This document shows, one piece after another, positions 16,305 to 24,390 of a stretch of 35,016 nt of DNA. Position numbers and translations under genes: made by a program. Each line of letters begins with the position of its first letter. The first letter of the stretch is position 1. The notes beneath the pieces were generated by a model. The model was given only the letters and a program-made list of their open reading frames with translations. It did no database searches and had not been told where the DNA came from. Source of the stretch: Thalassovita sp. (GTDB lineage Bacteria > Bacteroidota > Bacteroidia > Cytophagales > Flammeovirgaceae); contig PBYL01000251.1 of the NCBI GenBank assembly GCA_002729595.1, positions 1 to 35,016 of the forward strand, given 5' to 3'.

Positions 16305-19022
16305 CTATTCCGACTTTAAGTAATCTATTGGTTTGTTTGAGCTGGTTTTAATGGTTTGGAAACTCACAGTAGCTACTGTAATAATCAGTAAAATTACTGC
16401 AGGTATTACAAATATGAGCCAGCCCAGATTTACTTTAAAAGCAAAGCTGTTTAGCCATTCTTGCGCAACAAAGTAAACAACAGGCAAAGTAATTAGATTG
16501 CTAAAAATGATCAGCTTTACCAAGTCTCTGGAAAAGAGTAAGATCATTCCTCTAATTTTTGCACCCAATACTTTTCGCACCGCAATTTCTTTAGTTCTTT
16601 GAGAAATCATAAAGGTAGAAAGGCCAAATAAACCTAATGCAGCCACTATTAATGCAAGGCTAGAGAAAAAGCCGAATACTTTACCAAATTGCTGATCAGC
16701 AGTATATTGTTTGTTGAAGAAATCGTCTAAGAAAAAGTATTCAAACTTATTCCCCGGAAATTTCTCTTTATATTCTTTCTCAATGTAACTGATCGTTTCT
16801 GGCAGGTTTTGCATCTTGAGGTTAATTGTAAAATACTCTCCCAAATAAACAGGCACGGGGAAATAAATAATTGGGTCGAAATCGCTTTTTAAAGACCTTT
16901 GATGATAGTTGTCTAATACACCAACAATTTCTCCTTTTCTATCCGCTGGCCCTAAAGTGAAATAAATCAGTTGGTTAACTGCATCTTCAGGCTTAGCAAA
17001 TCCTAGATCGTTTATAGCCTTCTTGTTCAGCATTATGGGTATAGGCTCTTTTCTATTGTCTATAGGATGGAGATTGTCATTATCATTAAAATTTCTGCCT
17101 GCTAAAAGTGAGATGCCGAAAGTTTCTATAAAGTTTTTATTAGTGTAAAAGTGATAAATTGTTTTATCGGCATCACTTGTCTCGTCGATTTTTCTCATCC
17201 CATTTAATTGAGAAATTTCTTCACCGGGGATGTTTTTAGTAGGAGCAAAGCTGTTTATTTCAGCATGTTCAAATAAAGCTGTTTGAAATGTTTCAAACCT
17301 ATGTAGCATTGTTGAGTCACCCACTCTTGGAGATTGTACAATTAAAAGCTGATCTTGTGCATAACCCAAATCTTGTTTTCTCATAAACTCCACTTGCTTA
17401 AAAACCAAGAGGGTTCCTGCAATAAGTGCGACAGAGATGGTAAACTGAAATCCGACTAAAAATTTTCTTAATATAATGCCTCTCTTAGATCGATAAAACT
17501 TACCTTTTAAAACCGTAGCTTCTTTAAATGAAGAAAGTACAAAAGCAGGATAAAGGCTTGCAAAGAAAGAACCTAGCATAAAAATAGCAGCTAATACACC
17601 CCAGAAAAGCGGCTCTTGGAAAAGCAATATATCTTCTAAACGAGTTCCTATATTTTTGCCTGTAAGTAGGCTAAAGTAAGGCAAGGCAATTATTACGAAA
17701 ACCACTGCTAGTAACACAGACAAAAGATTTACAATAACAGATTCAAACAAAAACTGAAAGATTAATTGTTTTCTTGAAGCCCCGATTACTTTTCTTAAAC
17801 CAACCTCCTGTGCTCTTTCTATAGATTTAGAGGTAGACAAATTGATATAATTGATCCAAGCAATTACTAAAATAAGAAGGGCAATAACACTTAAAAAGTA
17901 AACAGTTTGCCTATTTGTGCGAATTTCTTGTTCTCTCCTTAAATGATTAGAGCCAAGTTGAATATCAGTAAGAGGTTGAACATAAAAGTGATATTGCTTA
18001 TCGAGTTCCTTCATAATATCACCAAGATATTGATCTACTAAACCTGGTATTTTTGCTTCTAAATCTTGTTGGGTGGCAGTTGGTTTAAGCTTTATATAAG
18101 TATAGAATTCTGGCCATCGCCAATTCCATGCAGATTGCCAGTCACCTTGACCAAAATTTCGCATAAAAGCAGAGATCAACACATTGAATTTCACATGAGA
18201 ATTCTCTGGGATATTCTTAAAAACTCCTGTAACTGTAAATGACCTAAAGCCATCAATAACTAAAGTTTTGCCCACTGGATTTATATCAGCAAAAAATTTC
18301 TCTGCTGTTGCCTCAGAAATCACAATCGAACTCATATCATTGAGCGCGGTAGTAGGGTCTCCATAGATAAATGGAAATGAAAACATGGTAAGAAAAGAAG
18401 GGTCTACATCGTAGGCTTTTTCTTCGTTAAAAACTGTTTTGTTTCCTACCGAATCTTCGTAGGTAATTCCGACAATGTTACCAGCAAAGATTGATTGAGG
18501 AACAATTCTCGCATACTCTTCTACTTCTGGAAAATCTGCTTTCATAGCTGGCCCAACTCCGGGGTGGTTGGTCGCCAAATCGTCCATATAAACTCGGTAA
18601 ATACGATCACTATCGGTATGGAATTTATCGTAGCTGAGTTCAAATGCTACATATTGTAGAATAAGAAAACAAGCCGCTAAGCCTACAGATAGACCAAATA
18701 CATTTACAATTGAGAATACTTTGTTTTTTAATGTATTCCGCCAAGAGATTACGAGGTAATTTTGAAATAAGCCAGTCATGCCGTGTAGGTTAGGGATAAA
18801 ACTTTTTTTCTTAAAAGAAGAAGGTCTAAAGAATAGCAGTACCTCCCAGATAAATAAAAAGCGGGCTTTTTTGAGTCCTTTTTTCTTCACCCTGTGATAG
18901 AAAACTTCAAACAAATCGCCTTGTATTTCATCTAATAGATCGGGATTACAATACCATTCTAAAAAGCGATTAGCCCAACCTGGCGGAGCATTTTTATCAA
19001 TATGTTTCTTATTATCATCCAT
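16305..19022 (-). CDS. FtsX-type ABC permease with N-terminal prefix domain
   Basis: A complete 905-residue MacB/FtsX-type permease. An N-terminal cytosolic prefix of about 70 residues (PPGWANRFLEWYC, DEIQGDLFEVF) matches the 'permease prefix' found in Bacteroidota permeases paired with PadR regulators. Then follow TM1 (about 103-125), a periplasmic MacB_PCD domain, a three-helix FtsX block starting near 375 with RAQEVGLRKVIGASRKQ, a fourth helix, a second periplasmic domain, and a final FtsX block with RTKEIAVRKVLGAKIRG and the tail NKPIDYLKSE. It has two full halves in one chain, so it needs only an ATPase, which is not encoded nearby. Its ATG overlaps the end of padR by eight bases, so the two are coupled. 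The substrate is unknown; peptide or lipid export, or envelope stress signalling, is typical of the family. Confidence 0.93.
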   Translation of the reverse strand: MDDNKKHIDKNAPPGWANRFLEWYCNPDLLDEIQGDLFEVFYHRVKKKGLKKARFLFIWEVLLFFRPSSFKKKSFIPNLHGMTGLFQNYLVISWRNTLKNKVFSIVNVFGLSVGLAACFLILQYVAFELSYDKFHTDSDRIYRVYMDDLATNHPGVGPAMKADFPEVEEYARIVPQSIFAGNIVGITYEDSVGNKTVFNEEKAYDVDPSFLTMFSFPFIYGDPTTALNDMSSIVISEATAEKFFADINPVGKTLVIDGFRSFTVTGVFKNIPENSHVKFNVLISAFMRNFGQGDWQSAWNWRWPEFYTYIKLKPTATQQDLEAKIPGLVDQYLGDIMKELDKQYHFYVQPLTDIQLGSNHLRREQEIRTNRQTVYFLSVIALLILVIAWINYINLSTSKSIERAQEVGLRKVIGASRKQLIFQFLFESVIVNLLSVLLAVVFVIIALPYFSLLTGKNIGTRLEDILLFQEPLFWGVLAAIFMLGSFFASLYPAFVLSSFKEATVLKGKFYRSKRGIILRKFLVGFQFTISVALIAGTLLVFKQVEFMRKQDLGYAQDQLLIVQSPRVGDSTMLHRFETFQTALFEHAEINSFAPTKNIPGEEISQLNGMRKIDETSDADKTIYHFYTNKNFIETFGISLLAGRNFNDNDNLHPIDNRKEPIPIMLNKKAINDLGFAKPEDAVNQLIYFTLGPADRKGEIVGVLDNYHQRSLKSDFDPIIYFPVPVYLGEYFTINLKMQNLPETISYIEKEYKEKFPGNKFEYFFLDDFFNKQYTADQQFGKVFGFFSSLALIVAALGLFGLSTFMISQRTKEIAVRKVLGAKIRGMILLFSRDLVKLIIFSNLITLPVVYFVAQEWLNSFAFKVNLGWLIFVIPAVILLIITVATVSFQTIKTSSNKPIDYLKSE

Positions 19023-19338
19023 TATTTAAGCCTAGTTTAGGGATGAGAGACCAAAGTTGTAGCCTGTTTTCTTTGATGTGTGAAATCACTTTGTAACCAT
19101 AGGGTGTGGCTTCGTATAGTCTTTTTCTCCTGCCTCCTCGCTCAGAAGTAGATTCACCCATTTTAGATTTAACCATGCCTTTTGTTTCCAGTCTTTTTAA
19201 TACAGTATGTATTGCCGGAATTGAGATTGTGTTGCCAGTTTTATCTTCGTAAGCTTCGGCTACAGAAACTCCGTAAGCTTCGTCTAATATCATTACTATT
19301 AATAAAACACTTTCCTCTAAGTTTCCCAGATTCTCCAT
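19015..19338 (-). CDS. PadR-family transcriptional regulator
   Basis: A 107-residue winged-helix protein: LGNLEESVLLIVMILDEAYGVSV at the start, the recognition region ISIPAIHTVLKRLETKGMV (38-56), a basic wing SERGGRRKRLYEATPYG (65-81), and a short C-terminal helix in place of the longer dimerisation domain of some PadR proteins. It overlaps the permease gene downstream by eight bases and surely controls it. Upstream of its ATG lies a palindrome that covers a TAnnTTTG -7 box (19363-19370) and a second copy of the same site 43 bases away, which strongly suggests autorepression. Such PadR/permease pairs are common in Cytophagales. Confidence 0.93.
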   Translation of the reverse strand: MENLGNLEESVLLIVMILDEAYGVSVAEAYEDKTGNTISIPAIHTVLKRLETKGMVKSKMGESTSERGGRRKRLYEATPYGYKVISHIKENRLQLWSLIPKLGLNNG

Positions 19339-19346
19339 TTTATTTG

Positions 19347-19410
19347 ATTAATATTTGTATAACAAATATATAAAAATTACTTTTATATCATTAACATTTG
19401 TATAAAAAAT
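19347..19410 (-). promoter_or_regulatory. padR promoter with paired operator sites
   Basis: Two 21-bp near-identical sites (plus strand, 19347-19367 and 19390-19410; shared core ATTAAyATTTGTATAA, differing at 2 of 21 positions) are set 43 bases apart, about four helical turns. The first contains a perfect palindrome ATATTTGT-ATA-ACAAATAT (19351-19369). On the minus strand, TATATTTG (19370 to 19363) fits the Bacteroidota -7 box TAnnTTTG exactly and lies inside the palindrome, 25 bases from the padR start codon. A repressor bound there would block the promoter. Confidence 0.7.
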
Positions 19411-19575
19411 AATTTTACTTGAGTATCGATTCATTTTTTATCTATAATATGGATCAGCTTAATACCACAAAAAAGGCTACTACCAAATAGAGGATATTAA
19501 CAACAGTTCGACTTTTCTTTTGAAATAGTCAGTGCACTGTATTGCTCAAACACAAAAATTTTCAATCAGTAGTCT

Positions 19576-20304
19576 ATGAAAAAGTTATGTTTACTCAGTC
19601 TTGTCTTTATTGCCTTTTCTTTCTTTAAACCAGCTTATGCAGAGATTATAAATGGCTATGATGAAGAAATAATACAGGCGCATAAAAATATTACCAATCT
19701 GGAATCTCTTAGAGAAGAAACGCTCAATAAAGCAGATCAACATTTTATCAATAAGGATATAAGCGCTTTGAATTTGCTGGTAAAAAAGCTCAGTAGAAAC
19801 CAAAGAAAAACAGCTTATCTAATTAATCAATTGAAGGTGATAGACCCAAAGTTGTATTATCAAATAAACACGATAAGAGACCTAGAAGGCAATGAAACAG
19901 ATGTGTATATAAAGGTAGTAGATGACCTTAAATGGAATTTTTTAGGGGCTACAAATGTGGCTCAAAGCGATTGTAATCCACATATTTATCATTCTGCGTA
20001 TGGTGATACAACAGTAAGTGTCATGCTCACTTTTCCCTCAAAGGCAATAGCATTAAAAGTACTGGTACATGAGCTAGGGCATGTAAAATATCAGGTTCCG
20101 AATTTAGCTAGCTACATGGTTTTTTATCGGAAAGCATATTTCGGCAAAAACTATAATAGCAGAATTTATGGCCATTTAGAGTATGATCCTAGTCACCATT
20201 CTGTAAAGGAAACCCTCAAAACTTTTAGGCAGAAACAAACTGTGATAAAACAATATGCAAAACAGCAGAAGAAATCTGAAAATACATTGGTAAACTACAG
20301 ATAG
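19576..20304 (+). CDS. Secreted protein with HELGH motif, possible metallopeptidase
   Basis: A 242-residue protein with a signal peptide (about 1-22, MKKLCLLSLVFIAFSFFKPAYA) and no lipobox, so probably periplasmic or secreted. The first half is helical and charged (about 25-100). HELGH at 165-169 (in LKVLVHELGHVKY) has the HExxH form of zinc peptidases, with E166 as candidate catalytic base; the downstream YGHLEYDPSHHS (198-209) offers further histidines or acids as a third ligand. A single pair of motifs in an unrecognised family does not prove activity. It is monocistronic, divergent from padR, and followed by an AT-rich terminator-like hairpin. Substrate unknown. Confidence 0.75.
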   Translation: MKKLCLLSLVFIAFSFFKPAYAEIINGYDEEIIQAHKNITNLESLREETLNKADQHFINKDISALNLLVKKLSRNQRKTAYLINQLKVIDPKLYYQINTIRDLEGNETDVYIKVVDDLKWNFLGATNVAQSDCNPHIYHSAYGDTTVSVMLTFPSKAIALKVLVHELGHVKYQVPNLASYMVFYRKAYFGKNYNSRIYGHLEYDPSHHSVKETLKTFRQKQTVIKQYAKQQKKSENTLVNYR

Positions 20305-20329
20305 AGCATAAAAAAACTGCAATTTTTAT

Positions 20330-20380
20330 ATTAGAATATTAATTTTTTATTCGAAAAAAATTTGTTTCTAATTATTTTTT
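20330..20380 (+). terminator. AT-rich terminator-like hairpin after the HELGH gene
   Basis: ATTAGAA (20330-20336) pairs with TTCTAAT (20366-20372), and inside it AATTTTTT (20341-20348) pairs with AAAAAATT (20355-20362). A T-run follows at 20375-20380. Low GC makes it less certain than the other terminators here. Confidence 0.45.
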
Positions 20381-20552
20381 ATGATATTTGGAGAAACTCA
20401 ACCCGGGTGATATAAACACACATAAATTTATTTAAATACTTATTTCCTGATTGCTGAATCATACAATTAGGGTGAATTTATTGGGAATACAGTTTTTATT
20501 TCCTATATTCACAACATCCACAATTACTGAAATAACCATTATTTCCACTTCA

Positions 20553-20743
20553 GATCAATTTTAAATTACACTACCTAACAGTTTTTAATTTATACTAAGG
20601 AATTGATCAATTTTCCTTTTTTTCAAATAGCAATTCTTATATCAGCATTCATCTTTATTTAGATGCATTAATGCTGATTAACCAATACCACAATAATTAT
20701 ATAATCAACCAGTAATTTCGAATCTGATCGATTTTAAATTACA
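20553..20743 (+). repeat. Repeated GATCRATTTT sites in the susC leader
   Basis: GATCRATTTTAAATTACA occurs at 20553-20570 (R = A) and 20726-20743 (R = G), 18 bp with one difference. A shorter third copy, GATCAATTTT, lies at 20605-20614. All are in the same direction. They could be regulator sites. Confidence 0.55.
20641..20678 (+). promoter_or_regulatory. Strong bulged hairpin in the susC leader
   Basis: ATCAGCATT (20641-20649) pairs with AATGCTGAT (20670-20678) and, directly inside, CATCT (20650-20654) pairs with AGATG (20661-20665). This gives a 14-bp stem with a one-sided CATT bulge and the loop TTATTT. No T-run follows. Confidence 0.5.
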
Positions 20744-20947
20744 AGACTATTATTAAAAAAATAGAATTTTTTAGCAGGCATTTTTAGCAGAATTCCTTGC
20801 CTGACACCGTATGGCTTATTTCTTCCTTAGCACATTTATGCGCTAAAAGGAGGGTGCTATCTCTATGTACTATCGCTAACTATCTCGAACCTTCGACCAG
20901 TAATAACAAACTATACAATTAGTGTTCATTTTAATTTTTATTAAGTT

Positions 20948-23900
20948 ATGAGGCAATTTTTACTATGTTGCACACTCATACTCTGTTGCATGAGTATGGT
21001 GGCAGCTCAGGACAGATCTGTCACTGGGCAAGTAATTTCTCAGGAAGATGATACCGCACTTCCGGGAGTGAATGTAATCATTAAAGGTACAAATATCGGA
21101 GCTGTAACCGATATAGATGGCAACTACCGAATCTTAGTCCCTTCTGATAATGCCACACTGGTTTTCTCTTACATAGGTTTTCAGCTACAAGAAGTTGAAG
21201 TAGGCTCCAGATCAAAGATTGATGTAACCATGAAAGTTGACGACGAAGTCTTGCAAGAAGTAGTGGTAAACGCACTCGGTTTCGAAATTGATAAAAGTAA
21301 AGCAGGTAGTTCATTCTCTCAAGTAGATGGAAACAAATTGGTAAACTCTGGCGAACCCAATTTGCTCAACAGTATGTCTGGTAAAGCATCTGGAATTAAC
21401 ATTGTTCAGAACAGTGGTGATCCGGGAGCAGGCTCTAGAATTGTAATTAGAGGAGCAACTTCTATTACCGGAAATATCCAACCGCTTATCGTAATAGATG
21501 GTATCCCGATTAACAACGAAACCCACTTTGGAGAAGGTTGGGGTGGAGCAAACTCGAACTCAGGTTCTGTGGGTAGTGGTGGCGGTGTTACCCAGCAATC
21601 TAGATTGAACGATATTAACCCAAGCGATATAGAATCGATGGAGATATTAAAAGGGGCTTCTGCAGCGGCACTTTGGGGAGCAAGAGCAGCAAATGGTGTA
21701 ATTGTTATTACTACAAAAAAAGGTAAATCATTTACAGGTAAACCTTTCTCCATTCAGTTGAATTCTTCTGTATCATTCGACAGAATCAATAAAAAAATTC
21801 CTTTGAATCAAACATATGGTCAGGGTTATAACATGATGTTCAACGAATCTTCTGGTACATTCCAACGCTTTTCTTGGGGCGATAAAATTTCAGATAGACC
21901 GGGTGGTGCAGATGAATACATCACCGATCCAGCAAACGAAGACTACATAGGTTATTTTGAATCTCAAGATGGAAGTAAAATCTATCGAATTCCAGATGGA
22001 ACAGCCAGTGATTTAAATGGTGGAAAAAATTCAAGATATACTGGCGATCCGCAAGATTATTTGTTTAAAACTGGTTTAACCTTTAATAATTCGATCTCTC
22101 TAAGCTCTGGTAATGATAAGGGCAATGTATACGTAAGTTTATCAAACATCAATCAAGATGGTATCATCAAAGAAAATAGTACTTACGAGCGAACCACTGC
22201 CAGATTAAATGCTACAAGATATATTGGTGAAAAAGTAACGGTATCTGCAAGTGCTGCTTACTCTAATACTATGTCAGATAGGATTCAGATGGGTTCTAAC
22301 TTGAGTGGTTTGTTTTTAGGAGGCTTAAGAACACCACCGGACTTTGATGCGAGTGATTATTATGGTACATATTACGATGCCGAAGGAAACCAATTCCCGA
22401 ATGTACAAAGACATTTTAGAAATCCTTGGGGCTCTAAATTTACAACAGGAGCTAATGGAGAGTTGTATTCTTCTGCCATTTACGACAATCCACTTTGGAT
22501 GATGAATAACATTACCAGTACTGCAGAAGTAGACAGATTTATTGGTAAATTAGAATTAGGTGTAAATCCATTTGAATGGCTCAATTTAACAGCTAGATGG
22601 GGCTTAGACTCATATACTGATGGTCGAAAAGATTATTTCCCGGCCATTTCTGCTGGTGAAAACTCAGGAGGTCGCTATACCAAAGAAACCATACAAGAGC
22701 GCCAAATGAACTTTGATTTAATTGCGAACATGCAACATCGTTTCTCAGATAATTTCGAAATAAACGGTTTGGTGGGTACTTCGCTAAATCAGAGAGTTTT
22801 TGATGATCATGGACTAACCATACTTGCATTTACTAACCCAGATTCGCCACCAGTATTAAACAATGCTCCAGCCGGAAATTATCAAGGCTTAAGCAGCTTT
22901 GAAGAAATCCGCTCACAAAGTGTTTACGGCTCGGCTACTGTAGGTTTACTCAATCAAGTGTATATAACTGGAAGTTTAAGAGCAGATGCTTTCTCTACTT
23001 TGCCAGAAAATGACAATGTATTCTTATTTGGCGCTGTAGACGTTGCATGGCAGTTTCATAACCTAATTCCGCAAAACAACATTCTTACTTTTGGTAAAGC
23101 CAGAGTGAGTTATGGCGAAGTAGGTAGATCACCTTCACCATACATTACATCTACCGATATTATTATTCCTGATCCGAACTTTAGAGGTTATGGCGAAGGT
23201 TGGGGACCTGCTATTGACCCAGCTTCTTATGGCGGAGGTATTGCTCGAAGTAATGTTGCAGGGAACCCGAACATAGAGCCAGAAATTAAGAAAGAAATGG
23301 AAGTAGGTTTAGACTTAAGGTTTTTTAATGATAGGTTGAGTTTAACCGCCAATGCTTATAGCAATAAGGTTGAAAATGCAATTATTCAGGTTGATCAGCC
23401 ACCTGCTACTGGTTTTGTTTCTCAAATTGCGAATGCAGCAACCATTGAGAATAAAGGGATAGAACTAGAAGCTTCATTGGATTTATTAAACAGAGATGGA
23501 TTTAACTGGACAGCTTATGCTAACTGGACAAAAAACCGCAACGAAGTTACAGATATGTCTGGTGTAGAAAGTATCTCGCTAGGTGGTTTTAGTGGTACAA
23601 GTTCTAGAGCTGTATTAAATGAGCAACTTGGTGTAATTTGGGGTGTAGCATTTGAAAGAGACGAAGCTGGAAACTATGTTTTAGATGAGCAAGGCTTCCC
23701 AACACAAGCAAATACTCCAAAAGTAATTGGCGATCCTAATCCAGATTGGAGAGGTGGTATTGGTAGTAGATTCTCATTTAAAAATTTCTCATTAAATGTG
23801 TTATTTGAAACTAGTCAAGGAGCTGAAATGTGGAACGGTACACTAGGTGCTTTAACTTGGTTCGGTACTGCGGGCTTCACTACAAACACAGTAACGTTGA

Positions 23901-24379
23901 CAGCAGATCAAGCAAATGCTTTACAAGTTTACAAAGAAGGTTTATTGGTTGATCCAGATAACCCAACAGTTTCTGCTTATTACCCACATGCACGAAATGA
24001 TGATGGTACTTACACAGTAAGAGGTGAAGTAAAAGATTTTGGTGGAGGTGAAGTGTTTGTGGATGAAAACTGGTATGTATGGGGCTTAGGCTCTTCATTT
24101 ACTGGCCCAGATGAAAGTAGTATAGAAGATGCTTCTTGGACTCGTTTACGTGAGCTTACACTTTCATACACATTCAATTCTCAGGCATTTAGAGACAAAA
24201 CCAAACTTCAAAACCTAACACTTTCATTTACAGGTAGAAACTTGGCTCTTTGGACAGATTATTCTGGTGTTGACCCAGATACTAACCTAACTGGTGGTGG
24301 TAGAAATGCAATAGGTCTGGATTACTTCAATAACCCGGCAACCCGTTCATTCATCTTTAAACTTTCAGCTACTTATTAA
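20948..24379 (+). CDS. SusC/RagA-type TonB-linked outer-membrane protein
   Basis: A 1143-residue outer-membrane receptor that imports a bound nutrient with TonB energy. Seen: a signal peptide (about 1-20, ending MVAAQ); a carboxypeptidase-regulatory-like N-terminal domain (about 24-95, with VTGQVISQEDDTALPGVNV and GTNIGAVTDIDGNY); a TonB-box-like EVVVNALG (104-111); a plug domain (about 118-235) with MSGKASGINI, SRIVIRGATSI, PLIVIDGIPI, IESMEILKGASAAALWGARAANGVIVITTKKG; then a long beta barrel ending in the aromatic tail FKLSATY. The length is normal. susD starts 11 bases after its stop, so the two are one operon. No hydrolase, anti-sigma factor or hybrid sensor flanks the pair, so the substrate (glycan or peptide) cannot be read from context. 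Confidence 0.95.
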   Translation: MRQFLLCCTLILCCMSMVAAQDRSVTGQVISQEDDTALPGVNVIIKGTNIGAVTDIDGNYRILVPSDNATLVFSYIGFQLQEVEVGSRSKIDVTMKVDDEVLQEVVVNALGFEIDKSKAGSSFSQVDGNKLVNSGEPNLLNSMSGKASGINIVQNSGDPGAGSRIVIRGATSITGNIQPLIVIDGIPINNETHFGEGWGGANSNSGSVGSGGGVTQQSRLNDINPSDIESMEILKGASAAALWGARAANGVIVITTKKGKSFTGKPFSIQLNSSVSFDRINKKIPLNQTYGQGYNMMFNESSGTFQRFSWGDKISDRPGGADEYITDPANEDYIGYFESQDGSKIYRIPDGTASDLNGGKNSRYTGDPQDYLFKTGLTFNNSISLSSGNDKGNVYVSLSNINQDGIIKENSTYERTTARLNATRYIGEKVTVSASAAYSNTMSDRIQMGSNLSGLFLGGLRTPPDFDASDYYGTYYDAEGNQFPNVQRHFRNPWGSKFTTGANGELYSSAIYDNPLWMMNNITSTAEVDRFIGKLELGVNPFEWLNLTARWGLDSYTDGRKDYFPAISAGENSGGRYTKETIQERQMNFDLIANMQHRFSDNFEINGLVGTSLNQRVFDDHGLTILAFTNPDSPPVLNNAPAGNYQGLSSFEEIRSQSVYGSATVGLLNQVYITGSLRADAFSTLPENDNVFLFGAVDVAWQFHNLIPQNNILTFGKARVSYGEVGRSPSPYITSTDIIIPDPNFRGYGEGWGPAIDPASYGGGIARSNVAGNPNIEPEIKKEMEVGLDLRFFNDRLSLTANAYSNKVENAIIQVDQPPATGFVSQIANAATIENKGIELEASLDLLNRDGFNWTAYANWTKNRNEVTDMSGVESISLGGFSGTSSRAVLNEQLGVIWGVAFERDEAGNYVLDEQGFPTQANTPKVIGDPNPDWRGGIGSRFSFKNFSLNVLFETSQGAEMWNGTLGALTWFGTAGFTTNTVTLTADQANALQVYKEGLLVDPDNPTVSAYYPHARNDDGTYTVRGEVKDFGGGEVFVDENWYVWGLGSSFTGPDESSIEDASWTRLRELTLSYTFNSQAFRDKTKLQNLTLSFTGRNLALWTDYSGVDPDTNLTGGGRNAIGLDYFNNPATRSFIFKLSATY

Positions 24380-24390
24380 TCAGAATTGTT

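Larger units (their letters stand above)
20305..20947. other. Long repeat-rich leader region upstream of susC
   Basis: 643 bases with no credible gene. It holds an AT-rich terminator-like hairpin (20330-20380), an 8-bp palindrome ACCCGGGT (20401-20408), three GATCRATTTT sites, a strong bulged hairpin (20641-20678) and two smaller inverted repeats: CAGGCA (20775-20780)/TGCCTG (20798-20803) and TTAGCACA (20827-20834)/TGCGCTAA (20839-20846, one A-C mismatch). The susC promoter must lie here. The nearest -7 candidate, TAATTTCG (20713-20720), has one mismatch to TAnnTTTG. Confidence 0.6.

Noticed and set aside
20401-20408. 8-bp palindrome ACCCGGGT in AT-rich DNA
   Set aside because: It stands out by base composition, but a single short palindrome without a second copy is not enough to call a site.
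21406-21753. 115-codon minus-strand frame inside susC
   Set aside because: Antisense to the conserved plug domain of susC; Pro-rich shadow.
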